DNA of 64,000 nt from Myxococcus virescens (GCF_900101905.1 NZ_FNAJ01000011.1:1-64000), one strand, 5' to 3'. Shown: positions 39,401 through 47,766, numbered from the stretch's first letter. Numbers and translations: made by a program. Notes: generated by a model not told the origin, from the sequence alone.

Positions 39401-39673
39401 GCAGGCGCGCACGGTGGCGAGGACGTCGTCGAGGCTGCGGGGGACGACGACCCCTAGGGGGACCTGCCGGTAGTTGGAGGCGTCCGTGGCGTAGAGCGCA
39501 CGGCTCCCATTGTCGAAGCGGACCTCGCCCTCCACGGAGCGGCGCAGCGCTGCCTCCAACCCTTGGACGTCCACGGCGACATCACCGCCCTGCGGACCTG
39601 GGAGCGGATGGGCGGCGGGCCGCTTGCGCGAGAGCCGCGAGAGGGTGCGTTGGATGGCGTCCGTCGAGCGCAT
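36470..39673 (-). CDS. FAD-linked oxidase/Fe-S protein, YdiJ-like (D-2-hydroxyacid dehydrogenase)
   Basis: 1067 residues, a single-chain fusion of a GlcD/Dld-type FAD domain (about 60-600: PLLSRGGGTSLAGQ and GGMLGNNSCGSH for FAD binding) with a ferredoxin-like and CCG part (about 650-1010: CVGVGKCRRDDGGTMC, then CLACKGCKGDC, with cysteines for two Fe-S clusters, then CCG motifs including GCCGMAGSFGFE). This layout and length match E. coli YdiJ, reported as a D-2-hydroxyglutarate dehydrogenase; D-lactate or glycolate are alternatives. ATG 39673 has AGAGGA 6 nt upstream. The C-terminus adds a hydrophobic stretch (AVLGGLLLLGL) flanked by arginines, a possible membrane anchor. It is divergent from a PoxB-like gene. 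Confidence 0.88.
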   Translation of the reverse strand: MRSTDAIQRTLSRLSRKRPAAHPLPGPQGGDVAVDVQGLEAALRRSVEGEVRFDNGSRALYATDASNYRQVPLGVVVPRSLDDVLATVRACREYDAPLLSRGGGTSLAGQCCNVAVVIDWTKYLGRVLEVDPGAKTARVQPGTILDHLRDTAEQYHLTFGPDPATHNHCTLGGMLGNNSCGSHAQMAGPVSHNVRALDVLTHDGLRMKVGPTSDAELEALIRAGGRRGDIYRKLRELRDRYAGEIRRRYPPIPRRISGYNLDALLPEHGFDVARALVGTEGTCVTILEATLKLVHSPPHRVVVMLGYPDIYIAGDHAHELAERFHPLALEGLDDELIHNVVLKGRTSQMESLHPMSSHAEFLDILPQGQGYLMLELGGDTREEALERAREMMEALRKGRGAPVDMRLYSDREHIEHAWKVREAGLGATARVPGKPDTCPGWEDSAVPPAKLGAYLRALRKLYDKYGYDASLYGHFGQACVHTRIDFDLTSSRGIQQYRAFIEEAVDLCVSMGGSMSGEHGDGQSRAEFLPRMFGPELVQAFREFKSIWDPQGKMNPGKVVDPNPIDQELRLGRDFRARTWKPRTHFKYPDDDGLLYRATERCVGVGKCRRDDGGTMCPSYMVTKEEKHTTRGRAHLLFEMLQGEVVKNGWRDDKVKESLELCLACKGCKGDCPVQVDLATYKAEFLSHYYQGHLRPRPAYAMGLIMLWARAAMRAPRLVNVLTGFPPTRMLLQRLAGMSTQRKLPRFAPESFQRWVARRPVSNQQGHQRVMLWPDTFNNHFFPETAAAALDVLEDAGFEVAVPQGFLCCGRPLYDFGMLTTAKWMLRRTLESLRREIEAGVPLVGLEPSCVSVFRDELRNLFPDWELATQLRRQTFLFSEFLARYAKDVPLPHMAKKAVVHGHCHHKSLFQMTDEKAVLDKLGLDYEIPETGCCGMAGSFGFEAGEKFTVSQQVGERVLLPKVRATPRDALVIADGFSCREQIAQNTNRRALHIAQVVQMAKAYGSTGPSGDFPERGWVTKGLGRPPLRRPRAAAVLGGLLLLGLRRLRTSRARPAPRRRLSRVYSG

Positions 39674-39905
39674 GGTGGTTCCTCTCCCGTTCAGGTGCGT
39701 GCCCGAGGCGGGGGCACGCAGAGAACCTGCGCACCGCGCGCGCGGCACGGACATGCCGTGGCGGCGCGGCGCACGTCTTCCCGCCTCGTCGGGTACGGCT
39801 GGGACGAGGGCCCCCGGGCGGGACTGCCCGGTGCCGGTTCCCCGCATCTCCAGGGGATGCCCAGCTTCGGAAGGCACCCCTTCGCTCCCAGCCCTAGGAG
39901 TTTCA

Positions 39906-41690
39906 ATGAGCGCTACCGTCGCCGATTATCTGCTCTACCGCCTGACCCAGTGGGGCGTCCGCCGGCTCTATGGCTATCCGGGCGATGGCATCAACGGCAT
40001 CATCGGCGCGCTGGGGCGTACCACCGAGCTCCGGTTCATCCAGGCGCGCCACGAGGAGATGGCCGCCTTCATGGCGTGCGCGCACGCGAAGTTCACGGGG
40101 GAGGTGGGCGTCTGCCTGGCCACCTCCGGCCCTGGTGCCATCCACCTGCTCAATGGGCTCTACGACGCCAAGCTGGACCACCAGCCCGTGGTGGCCATTG
40201 TCGGCCAGCAGGCACGCTCGGCCCTGGGGGGGCATTACCAGCAGGAGGTGGACCTCACCACGCTCTTCAAGGACGTGGCCAGCGAGTACGTCACCATGGT
40301 GACGAAGACCTCCGCCGTCCGCCACGCCATCGACCGGGCAGTGCGAATCGCGCTGCACGAACGCTCCGTGACGTGCGTCATCATCCCGAACGACGTGCAG
40401 GAGCTGGAGTACCAGAAACCTCCGCGGAAACACGGCACCGTCCACTCCAGCGTGGACTTCAGCCCGCCGTGCGTCATTCCCCAGGAGAAGGACCTGCGCC
40501 GCGCCGCCGCCGTGCTCAACGCCGGCAAGAAGGTGTCCATCCTCATCGGCGCAGGTGCGATGAACGCCGCCAACGAGGTGGTGGAGGTGGCCGACCTGTT
40601 GGGCGCTGGGGTGGCCAAGGCGCTGCTGGGCAAGGCGGTGCTGCCGGACGCGCTGCCGTTCGTGACGGGCGCCATCGGCCTGCTGGGGACGAAGCCCTCG
40701 TGGGACATGATGATGGACTGCGACACGCTGCTGATGGTGGGCACGAGCTTCCCGTACTCGGAGTTCCTCCCACCCGAGGGGCAGGCGCGCGGCGTGCAGA
40801 TCGACATCGACGGTCGCATGCTCGCCATCCGCTACCCCATGGAGGTGGCGCTCGCGGGGGACAGCAAGGAGACGCTGCGCGCGCTGATTCCCATGCTTCA
40901 GCGCAAGCAGGACCGGAGCTGGCGCGAGCAGCTCGAGAAGGGCATCCGCCAGTGGTGGAAGATGCTGGAGTCGCAGGCGATGAATTCGGCCGACCCCATC
41001 AACCCCCAGCGCGTCTTCTGGGAGCTGAGCCCCAAGCTGCCCGACGGCGTCATCCTGACCGCGGACTCGGGCTCGGGGACGAACTGGTTCGCTCGCGACT
41101 TGAAGATGCGCAAGGGGATGCTGGCGTCGCTGTCGGGCAACCTCGCCACCATGGGCTGCAGCATGCCGTACGCGATTGGGGCGAAGTTCGCATTCCCACA
41201 CCGGCCGGTGCTCGCCATGGTGGGTGACGGCGCGATGCAGATGAACGGCAACGCGGAGCTCGTCACCGTGGCGAAGTACTGGAAGGAGTGGAAGGACCCG
41301 CGCTTCATCGTCCTGGTGCTCAACAACCGCGACCTCAACCAGGTGACGTGGGAGCAGCGTGTCATGGCCGGTGACCCGAAGACGCCGGCCACGCAGACGC
41401 TGCCGGACTTCCCCTACGCGCGCTACGCGGAGTCGCTGGGCCTGCGCGGCGTGCGCGTGGACCGCCCCGAGCAGATTGCCCGCGCCTGGGACGAGGCGCT
41501 CTCCGCGAACAGGCCCGTGCTGCTGGAGGCCTACACGGACCCCGACGTACCGCCGCTGCCGCCGCACATCACCTTCGAGCAGGCCCGGCACTTCGCCGCG
41601 GCGCTCCTGGAGGGGGACGAGGACACGGCGGGCGTCATCAAGCAATCCCTCAAGGGCATGGTGGACAAGCTCCTCCCGCACAAGGGGTAG
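39906..41690 (+). CDS. Thiamine-diphosphate-dependent enzyme, pyruvate oxidase (PoxB)-like
   Basis: 594 residues with the three domains of the acetolactate synthase/pyruvate oxidase family: an N-terminal Pyr domain (catalytic Glu in ARHEEMAAF; GYPGDGINGI), a central domain (about 195-330), and a C-terminal PP domain with the ThDP/Mg motif from GDGAMQMNG to LNNRDLNQV. It probably decarboxylates pyruvate or a related 2-oxoacid, with electrons passed to a quinone if it is a true PoxB. ATG 39906 has GGAG 5 nt upstream. The 232-nt gap to the divergent YdiJ-like dehydrogenase is a likely shared promoter region, which would link oxidation of a 2-hydroxyacid to use of the 2-oxoacid (inference). Confidence 0.85.
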   Translation: MSATVADYLLYRLTQWGVRRLYGYPGDGINGIIGALGRTTELRFIQARHEEMAAFMACAHAKFTGEVGVCLATSGPGAIHLLNGLYDAKLDHQPVVAIVGQQARSALGGHYQQEVDLTTLFKDVASEYVTMVTKTSAVRHAIDRAVRIALHERSVTCVIIPNDVQELEYQKPPRKHGTVHSSVDFSPPCVIPQEKDLRRAAAVLNAGKKVSILIGAGAMNAANEVVEVADLLGAGVAKALLGKAVLPDALPFVTGAIGLLGTKPSWDMMMDCDTLLMVGTSFPYSEFLPPEGQARGVQIDIDGRMLAIRYPMEVALAGDSKETLRALIPMLQRKQDRSWREQLEKGIRQWWKMLESQAMNSADPINPQRVFWELSPKLPDGVILTADSGSGTNWFARDLKMRKGMLASLSGNLATMGCSMPYAIGAKFAFPHRPVLAMVGDGAMQMNGNAELVTVAKYWKEWKDPRFIVLVLNNRDLNQVTWEQRVMAGDPKTPATQTLPDFPYARYAESLGLRGVRVDRPEQIARAWDEALSANRPVLLEAYTDPDVPPLPPHITFEQARHFAAALLEGDEDTAGVIKQSLKGMVDKLLPHKG

Positions 41691-41759
41691 CGGTCGGAAG
41701 TGGCGTTGCAACACGTCACAGGCAGGACCTCTCAGGTTTCATCGGTGGTGAAATGAAAC

Positions 41760-41790
41760 GGGCCCGACGCGAATGCTCCGCGTCGGGCCC
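41760..41790 (-). terminator. Strong bidirectional hairpin terminator
   Basis: A perfect 12-bp stem, GGGCCCGACGCG (41760-41771) with CGCGTCGGGCCC (41779-41790), closes a 7-nt loop. Reading leftward it is followed by a T-rich tract (CGTTTCATTT), so it should end the large leftward gene, and it lies 69 nt after the rightward PoxB-like gene. Confidence 0.8.
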
Positions 41791-41824
41791 CCGAGGATGA
41801 CGCGCCTTGGGAGGCGCGAGTGAT

Positions 41825-44800
41825 TCAGTTGTAGGTGGCGGTGTAGGTGCCGGCCAGCGCGCCGTCGATGAAGGCGAAGTCCACGCCCTTGATGGTGCGC
41901 GTCACCGTGGTTACGGCGGAGCCCGCGCGGGTGACGGACAGCAGCGTGCGGCCCGTCGTGGTGCGGGTGGGCACCATGAGGGACAGGTTGCGCGCGGGGC
42001 TCGTGAGGTTGAAGGTGAGCACCGTGCCGGTGAAGGCCACGGTGGACACCTGGGTGGCCTCGCGGGCATCGAGCCACTCCAGCAGTTGCTTCGCGGTGAT
42101 GACCGGCACGCCGTCACGCTTGGCGGACGCGATGATGGCGGCCGAGCCGGAGGAGCCGGCCGACGGCTGCGAGTCGACGTGCATGTTGGCGTTGAAGGCG
42201 CCGTAGTAGCCCTTGGAGCCCAGCGCGTTGCCCAGCAGCGTGTCGATGTGCAGCGGGTAGGACTGGCCGGACTCGTCCGTCATCTGCGTGGCGAGCTGGT
42301 AGACGTCCAGCGGAGTGCCATCCAGGTCCGCGAAGCGCATGGCCAGGCCGGAGCCGGTGAACATGCCCGGGCGGTCCTGCACCCAGTAGTCGGGCCAGTA
42401 ATAGTAGTTGGTGTCCAGGCGGATGCCGTGCAGGCGCGACACCTTGGGCTGGGTGGACCAATCGCTGAACGCGATGCAGTGCGTGCGGTTGGTGACGGGC
42501 GCGGGGACGGCGGGGAAGGCGGACGCGAAGCTGGCGAGCTGCGGGGTGAAGAAGTTCGGGTCCAGCGTGTTGGCCGTGTAGTCCGCGCAGCCGGTGTTGA
42601 TGTGCAGGGCGTACTCGAAGCCCTGGGCCACGTAGGTGTTGGCCTGGGTGGCGCTCAGTCCGCCCACGTAGTCGTAGACGGTGCCTCGGATGCACTCCCA
42701 GTCGTCCACGCTGCATCCGGTGGGGCTGTCCGCGAGGTACTGGTTCCAGCGCTGGGTGGTGGCGCCACCCGGGTGTCCGTCGCCCGTCATCACCACGACA
42801 GCCTTCTTGGCGTTGGGGAAGTACCAGAGGCGCGGCAGCGGCGTGGTGCTCGTCTGGTGCAGCACGTTGGCGAGCAGGCGCTGCTGCTCGTCCGCCTGGG
42901 GAATCTGGACCTTGGCCAGGTTCACCCAATCCGGCTGCGGGTCGAAGGACGCGTTGCCGTAGAACATGTCGCTGGCGCGCGCTCCGGGGCCAATGGAGGA
43001 GCCGTCCCGGTTCTGTCCCTGCCAGGCCGGGTTGCCCTGTCGTGTGTAGATGACGGACTTCGCCAGGTCATACATGAAGGCGGTGGCGGTGCCGCTGCCC
43101 ACGGTGCGCTGGCTGACGGCGGTGAACGTCGTCGCGGTGGTGGCATCCGAGTAGAGCGTGGCGACGGTGCGCGTGCCAGTGGCGACGGTGCGCTTGTCCG
43201 CGAGCCCGTGGTACTGCATCGACTCCGCGGTGATGCCCGTGCCCGGGGCCTGGGTGTCGTTGACCAGGATGTAGCCATTGGCCTGCGTGCCCTGAGAGGC
43301 ATTGAGTCCGAGCAACGACTGGAGGTTCGCCGCGGGCCGCAGGGCGATGAGGCTGCCGCCGGCGGTGACCCAGTCGGTGATGAGCGTCACCTGGGCCGCG
43401 CTCAGCGTCTGCTCGCCGAGCACCAGCACCTTGTAGTCATCGAGGGAGACGGAGACGCCCAGGTTGCCGGCATCCGTGGTGGCGAAGGCGGCGATGCCCT
43501 CGGCCTCCAGGATTTCGCGCAGGTAATCGGTGAAGGGGTTGCCGGGAGCGGTGGCCACCAGCACGGGGCCCGCGCCGTGGACGCCCGGACGGGGCGGCGG
43601 TCCGTAGGGCTCGAAGACGACGTCCACCCAGTAGTTGGAGTTCTGGTGGCTGCCGTTGGGGAACGTGGACGATGAGGCGTAGGCGAAGACGCCGTTGCCG
43701 CCCGAGGTGGTGGCGCCGGGCAGGGCGTGCAGCGGAGGGGCGTCCACTCCGGTGGCCAGGCCGTTGCTGTCGAACGAGTAGCCGCCGAGCGGCGCGAAGT
43801 ACGACGCCACGTAGGTGGTGCCGGCGGTGATGGCGACGGGAGAGGAGAACGTCACCTCCTGCCAGCCGATAGCCGTCTCGTTGGTGAAGGTGGCGGAGGC
43901 GAGCGGCTGGCCCGTGGCGCTCCACAGATTGCCTACGTGGGTGCCGTTGTTGCCGCTGCCCTTGTAGAAGCGCACGCCCGTCACCTGTCCGTCTACGTCC
44001 GAGCGGAACTTCACGCCCACTTCGATGGCGGCGGTGTCAGGGGTGGTGGCGGTGCCGGGCGTGGTGGTGGGGGCGAAGATGCGGAAGGTGTTGTCCGGGG
44101 GCTGCGTCGGGGGCGGTGCGCCGGTGGCCTGGAAGACGACGTCCACCCAGTAATTGGAGTTGCCGAAGCTGTTGATGGGGAAGGAGCCCGCGGCGCCGTA
44201 GGTGAAGACGCCGTTGCCGCCGCTGGTGCTGCCGGGCAGCGCGAAGAGGGGCGGGGTGTCCTGACCGCTGGCGAGGCCACCGTTGTCGAAGGCGTAGGCG
44301 CCGGCGGGGGCGTGGTACGAGGCGACGTAGGTGGTGTTGGCGGCGATGGCGACAGGGGTGGAGAACGTCACCTCCTGCCAGCCGGTAGCCGTTTCGGACG
44401 TGAAGGTGGCGAAGGCCAGGCGCTGCCCGTTGGCGCTCCAGAGGCTTCCCACGTGGGTGCCGGTGTTGGCGGCGCCCTTGTAGAAGCGCACGCCCAGCAC
44501 GTTGCCGCTCACGTTCGTCTTGAACTTCACGCCCAACTCCACGGGATCGGAGTCATTGGTGACGGAGGCGACGGCGGGCGTGGCGGTGGCAGGCCACAGG
44601 GTGACGGGCTCAGCTGGGCGGAAGACGACGTCCACCCAGTAGTTGGAGTCGCCGAAGCTGGTGGTGGGGAAGGAGCCCGCGGCGCCGTAGGTGAAGACGC
44701 CGTTGCCGCCGCTGGTGGCGCCCGCGAGTGCGTGGAGTGGAGGGGCGTCCACGGCCGAGGCCAGTCCCGCGCTGGTGAAGCCGTAGGCTCCGCCGGGCGC

Positions 44801-45211
44801 GTGGTACGAGGCGATGTACGTGGTGTTGGCGCTGATGCGCACGGGCGTGGCGAACATCACCTCCTGCCAGCCGGTGGCCGTCTCGGAAGTGAAGGTGGCG
44901 AAGGCGAGGCGCGCGCCAGCGGCGCTCCAGAGACTTCCCACGTGGGTGCCGGTGTTGGCGGGGCCCTTGTAGAAGCGGATGCCGAGGATGTCTCCCTCGA
45001 TGTCGGACTGGAACTTCACGCCCAACTCCACCGGGGCGAAGTCATTGGTGACAGAGGGGACAGCGGGGGTGGAGGAGGGGGCGAACAGCGTGTATGTCGG
45101 CTGGGCGCGCGCGGCGGTGGGCAGCGCGAGCAAGACGGCCGCGAGCAGCGCCAGCGCGTGGGCGCGTGGCTGCCTCGCGACCCAGTTGGGCCGTGGCTTC
45201 GAGGGTGTCAT
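41825..45211 (-). CDS. Large secreted protein: three DUF4082 repeats plus GATase-like and deacetylase-like regions
   Basis: 1128 residues. The signal peptide (HALALLAAVLLALPTAARA, about 17-36) is cut before AQPTYT. Three repeats of about 165 residues follow (about 37-200, 203-365, 375-535), each with a VELGVKF strand, GIRFYKG, NTGTHVGSLW or similar, TGWQEV and NYWVDVVF; these match the DUF4082 domain, a predicted beta-sandwich, often carbohydrate-associated. Residues about 545-650 look like a GATase/ThuA-like flavodoxin fold (VLVLGEQTLSAAQV). Residues about 800-1030 (VVVMTGDGHPGG, GFEYALHINTGC) resemble a polysaccharide-deacetylase-like barrel, and a beta-rich tail ends TYTATYN. AAGGAA lies 9 nt before the ATG. 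Probably a cell-surface or matrix enzyme; the substrate is unknown. Confidence 0.75.
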   Translation of the reverse strand: MTPSKPRPNWVARQPRAHALALLAAVLLALPTAARAQPTYTLFAPSSTPAVPSVTNDFAPVELGVKFQSDIEGDILGIRFYKGPANTGTHVGSLWSAAGARLAFATFTSETATGWQEVMFATPVRISANTTYIASYHAPGGAYGFTSAGLASAVDAPPLHALAGATSGGNGVFTYGAAGSFPTTSFGDSNYWVDVVFRPAEPVTLWPATATPAVASVTNDSDPVELGVKFKTNVSGNVLGVRFYKGAANTGTHVGSLWSANGQRLAFATFTSETATGWQEVTFSTPVAIAANTTYVASYHAPAGAYAFDNGGLASGQDTPPLFALPGSTSGGNGVFTYGAAGSFPINSFGNSNYWVDVVFQATGAPPPTQPPDNTFRIFAPTTTPGTATTPDTAAIEVGVKFRSDVDGQVTGVRFYKGSGNNGTHVGNLWSATGQPLASATFTNETAIGWQEVTFSSPVAITAGTTYVASYFAPLGGYSFDSNGLATGVDAPPLHALPGATTSGGNGVFAYASSSTFPNGSHQNSNYWVDVVFEPYGPPPRPGVHGAGPVLVATAPGNPFTDYLREILEAEGIAAFATTDAGNLGVSVSLDDYKVLVLGEQTLSAAQVTLITDWVTAGGSLIALRPAANLQSLLGLNASQGTQANGYILVNDTQAPGTGITAESMQYHGLADKRTVATGTRTVATLYSDATTATTFTAVSQRTVGSGTATAFMYDLAKSVIYTRQGNPAWQGQNRDGSSIGPGARASDMFYGNASFDPQPDWVNLAKVQIPQADEQQRLLANVLHQTSTTPLPRLWYFPNAKKAVVVMTGDGHPGGATTQRWNQYLADSPTGCSVDDWECIRGTVYDYVGGLSATQANTYVAQGFEYALHINTGCADYTANTLDPNFFTPQLASFASAFPAVPAPVTNRTHCIAFSDWSTQPKVSRLHGIRLDTNYYYWPDYWVQDRPGMFTGSGLAMRFADLDGTPLDVYQLATQMTDESGQSYPLHIDTLLGNALGSKGYYGAFNANMHVDSQPSAGSSGSAAIIASAKRDGVPVITAKQLLEWLDAREATQVSTVAFTGTVLTFNLTSPARNLSLMVPTRTTTGRTLLSVTRAGSAVTTVTRTIKGVDFAFIDGALAGTYTATYN
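43605..45103 (-). repeat. Three tandem DUF4082-coding units
   Basis: Approximate unit borders are 44612-45103, 44110-44611 and 43605-44085. The DNA encoding the NYWVDVVF end of each unit recurs near 44625, 44130 and 43615, so the period is about 490-515 nt. The units are visibly similar at DNA as well as protein level, implying fairly recent tandem duplication. Confidence 0.75.
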
Positions 45212-45809
45212 TCGGACTTTTCCTTGGGGATGGCACGACGAGACAGAGCAGCGGCGGCATCTTGCTGTCTGTCCCTGGCGTGGACAATGACGCGAGACGT
45301 AGGTTCGCGAGTCATTGCCGCATGACGCGATTTTTGGCTCCCAGGCGGTCGGACCGCTCCGGCGTCCGTTGTCCTCGGCCGTGATAGGGACCTCGAAATT
45401 GGGCTCGACTCGATGCCTTACTCGCGTTGACAGGTTCCGAATCGCCGAAGAAACGCATCGACCGGATGCTCGCGCGTGTGATGGCTGAGCTGCGCGCTCT
45501 GCTCGTCATTCGGTATCGCGGTGCTCGGCGAGAGCAGAGCAGTGAACCGAGTCCGGGATGGCTGTCTTCGCGAATCGCTGTAGGCGCAATTGAGTGTTCG
45601 TTTCGTTGTGGGGCATTTCTGGACGGGTAAATGGTCTGACTGGGTTGCCTGTTTGGTTGTGCACAAAGGCGGCCTCGAGAGTTTGTCCTGTATATGGCGT
45701 CCAGTATGGTGTGGGTTGACTGTATGGAAGATGTCGGCGGCGAGATTCTCCTGCAAATCCCCATTGAACTGAGAAAGGAACATTTGTGAGTCAATCAGGC
45801 AGGATTTCG
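45212..45809. other. 598-nt low-GC intergenic region, no supported gene
   Basis: From about 45300 on, the base composition becomes distinctly less GC-rich than the rest of the window. Short frames exist on both strands (for example plus 45427-45630 and minus 45418-45783), but they have no recognisable family, poor start sites and no consistent codon bias. It may be decayed or recently gained DNA and must contain the promoter of the Tat protein gene that follows. Confidence 0.45.
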
Positions 45810-46466
45810 ATGAACAGGCGGGGTTTTCTTCGAGCAGGAGCGCTGCTGAGCATGGGCGGTGGCGGCATCCTCGCTACGCGGGCCTCCAATGCAGGCGCAT
45901 TCGAGAGCAATGGTATTCTGGAGATCGACCCAGTCGGAGAGTTCGGCGCTCAGCCCTCGGCCGGAATCGTACATGGCAACCGCCAACTGGTTGAGCTTAC
46001 CGAGTTCAACAGCGTGAACGAATCACCGGGGCTCATTCAGCGTATCCACTCCACTGTGCCCGGTTCGATGGCCCATTCGCCGATTGCGAATCTTGATGGT
46101 TCGACGAAGGCGATCGATCGACATCTGCGATTTCGTAATAGCTACGGCTCGATAATATGGATATGTATAGCATTCCCCGACTCGGTCAACTGTGGGGGGC
46201 ATTTGGGGGAACATGCTACACGTGGTTGGTGGGCCATCGGTCTCAACCAGGAAGTGTACGTTCTCAAGACGCAGTCCCGATGGGTCTACTACTTCGCTGA
46301 GGCCGAGGATGGTGCTGTCTGGGCTGGAGAGGATCTTTCTGCTTGTGTGCTGAGAACCAGTCCTTTTGATAACTGCAAAGAACACTGCTTGTTCGGTGAT
46401 CGAAGAGTTGGGATGAGGGGGAAGACTTTCTATTCCGACACGCTGATAGTGAATTTAGTCAGATGA
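45810..46466 (+). CDS. Tat-exported hypothetical protein, DUF1036-like
   Basis: 218 residues. ATG 45810 is chosen because AGGA (45801-45804) lies 5 nt upstream and the product begins MNRRGFLRAG, a twin-arginine signal, followed by a hydrophobic stretch to about residue 30. The C-terminal half resembles DUF1036: an RFRNSYGSIIWICIAF strand, a GWWAIGL turn, VYYFAEAEDG and a Cys-rich end with SACVL, DNCKEHC. This match is by eye and moderate. The gene is clearly lower in GC and uses A/T-ending codons much more than its neighbours, suggesting horizontal gain. Function unknown; DUF1036 proteins are usually small secreted beta proteins. Confidence 0.6.
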   Translation: MNRRGFLRAGALLSMGGGGILATRASNAGAFESNGILEIDPVGEFGAQPSAGIVHGNRQLVELTEFNSVNESPGLIQRIHSTVPGSMAHSPIANLDGSTKAIDRHLRFRNSYGSIIWICIAFPDSVNCGGHLGEHATRGWWAIGLNQEVYVLKTQSRWVYYFAEAEDGAVWAGEDLSACVLRTSPFDNCKEHCLFGDRRVGMRGKTFYSDTLIVNLVR

Positions 46467-46539
46467 GCGGCTAATACTGCTGGGAGAACTCCTTCTGGGG
46501 CAGCCCGCTCACCTCGAAGGCTTCAGCGACACGGAACCG

Positions 46540-47259
46540 TCAGAGCGCAGCGAAGATGTCGCCGAGGGTGGCGAGCATCGACTCTGAGTCCCGCACCTGG
46601 AACGTCGCTGCCTGGACGCTCGCGGATTCGATGCGGTCGACGCGGAGCATGCGCACTGCTCCGCGCAGGTGGTCCCAGACGAGCAGGTACCACGCGGGCC
46701 AGCTCAGCAGCAGGTAGTGTGGCTCCACCGTGCGCACCGTGCGCACGTCGTTCGAGCGGTACGTCAACTCCAGGGCGCGCTGCTCGAAGAAGGACTCCTG
46801 GAGGGGACGTAGCACCGCCGCTCGGGGAGGCTTCCAGGTCGCGGTGACGTTCCGTGAAGTGGGGCCGACGAGGATGCGACGGCGCAGCTTGCCGACGCGT
46901 GCGCGCTCCTCCGGTGGGAACGAGGCGGCGAGCTTTTGACGCAGGCTTTTGAGTGTCGAGAGCAGGAGCGGGGACTCGAGTCGCTCAGCGAGCGCCAGGG
47001 CGAGCAGGAGGTCGAGCAGCTCCTGGGCGCTGAGCTGCACGCGCCCGAGCCCCGTCCGGGGCGGTACCCGAATGCCGCCGCCTCGGCCTGCGTCTGACTC
47101 GATGGGGACCCCGCGGGCGGAAAGCCGGGACAAATCCCGTCGAACGGTGCGCACGCAGACGCCGAGCTCCTCCGCCAGCTCCGGGGCCGTCCAGGACGGC
47201 CGGGAGGCGAGGAGACCCAGGACACGGTCCAGGCGGTCGGTGACGGGCTCGCGCTTCAA
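46540..47259 (-). CDS. HTH/WYL-domain transcriptional regulator (YafY family)
   Basis: 239 residues. The N-terminal winged HTH (about 5-62: APELAEELGVCVRTVRRDLSRL) is followed by a WYL-type domain (about 135-210: LELTYRS, VEPHYLLLSWPAWYLLVWDHL, RMLRVDRI), the ligand-sensing part of this family. A TGA stands in frame about 8 codons upstream, so the start is probably TTG 47259, with only a weak GAG as ribosome site. That start codon touches a perfect inverted repeat at 47259-47281 shared with the divergent VOC gene, which makes self-regulation and control of the neighbour likely (inference). Confidence 0.85.
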   Translation of the reverse strand: MKREPVTDRLDRVLGLLASRPSWTAPELAEELGVCVRTVRRDLSRLSARGVPIESDAGRGGGIRVPPRTGLGRVQLSAQELLDLLLALALAERLESPLLLSTLKSLRQKLAASFPPEERARVGKLRRRILVGPTSRNVTATWKPPRAAVLRPLQESFFEQRALELTYRSNDVRTVRTVEPHYLLLSWPAWYLLVWDHLRGAVRMLRVDRIESASVQAATFQVRDSESMLATLGDIFAAL

Positions 47260-47281
47260 ACGTGACTCATTCTGTCACGTT
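47259..47281. promoter_or_regulatory. Perfect inverted repeat, probable WYL-regulator operator
   Basis: AACGTGAC (47259-47266) is repeated inverted as GTCACGTT (47274-47281) around a 7-nt spacer. It lies between the divergent regulator and VOC genes and overlaps the regulator's start codon. The length and symmetry suit a dimeric HTH repressor. Confidence 0.6.
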
Positions 47282-47337
47282 CTGAGGCCATGGTCACTGG
47301 GTCGCGAACGGGCGCGGCCAGGACACGAGAGAGCCCC

Positions 47338-47766
47338 ATGAACACCTTGCGCGGATTGAGCACCTTCAACCTTTGGGCGGATGACCTTCGAGCGGCGACG
47401 CGCTGGTACGCGGAGCTGCTCGGCGTGGAGCCTTACTTCAGCAGCGAGGCCGCCGGACGCGGTCCCGGATATGTCGAGTTCCGCATCGGCGATTACCAGT
47501 ATGAGCTGGGCATCATCGACCGGCGATTTGCTCCGCCGGGGCTCTCCACGACGCGGGGCGGTACGGTCGTCTACTGGCATGTCGACGACCTCGCCGCCAC
47601 GCTCGAACGGTTGCTCTCGCTGGGGGCCCAGCTCCTCGAAGGCATCACCGAGCGTGGCCTCGGCTTCGTCACGGCGTCGGTCATCGACCCCTTCGGGAAC
47701 GTACTGGGCATCATGTTCAACCGTCACTACCTGGACGTCCTGGGAGGTGCCCGTGGCCAGCGTTAG
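47338..47766 (+). CDS. VOC-family (glyoxalase/bleomycin-resistance-like) protein
   Basis: 142 residues with two beta-alpha-beta-beta-beta halves of the vicinal-oxygen-chelate fold. The first half has LSTFNLWADDLRAATRWYAELLG and YVEFRIGDY; the second has VVYWHVDDLAATLERLLSLGA, VTASVIDPFGNVLGIMFN. The HVDD His and a Glu equivalent could bind a metal. Such pairs of YafY-type regulator and VOC gene are common in actinobacteria and proteobacteria, where the substrate is usually unknown. ATG 47338 is chosen because the family start then follows a purine-rich ACGAGAGAG. It probably shares the operator at 47259-47281 with the regulator. Confidence 0.85.
   Translation: MNTLRGLSTFNLWADDLRAATRWYAELLGVEPYFSSEAAGRGPGYVEFRIGDYQYELGIIDRRFAPPGLSTTRGGTVVYWHVDDLAATLERLLSLGAQLLEGITERGLGFVTASVIDPFGNVLGIMFNRHYLDVLGGARGQR

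Noticed and set aside
41807-45325. Long plus-strand frames opposite the DUF4082 protein
   Set aside because: Gly/Val/Arg-rich, repeat-mirroring antisense; the minus strand has a signal peptide and domain repeats.
45312-45794. Short frames on both strands in the low-GC gap (minus 160 aa, plus 67 aa)
   Set aside because: No recognisable family, start site or codon pattern; listed only as an intergenic region.
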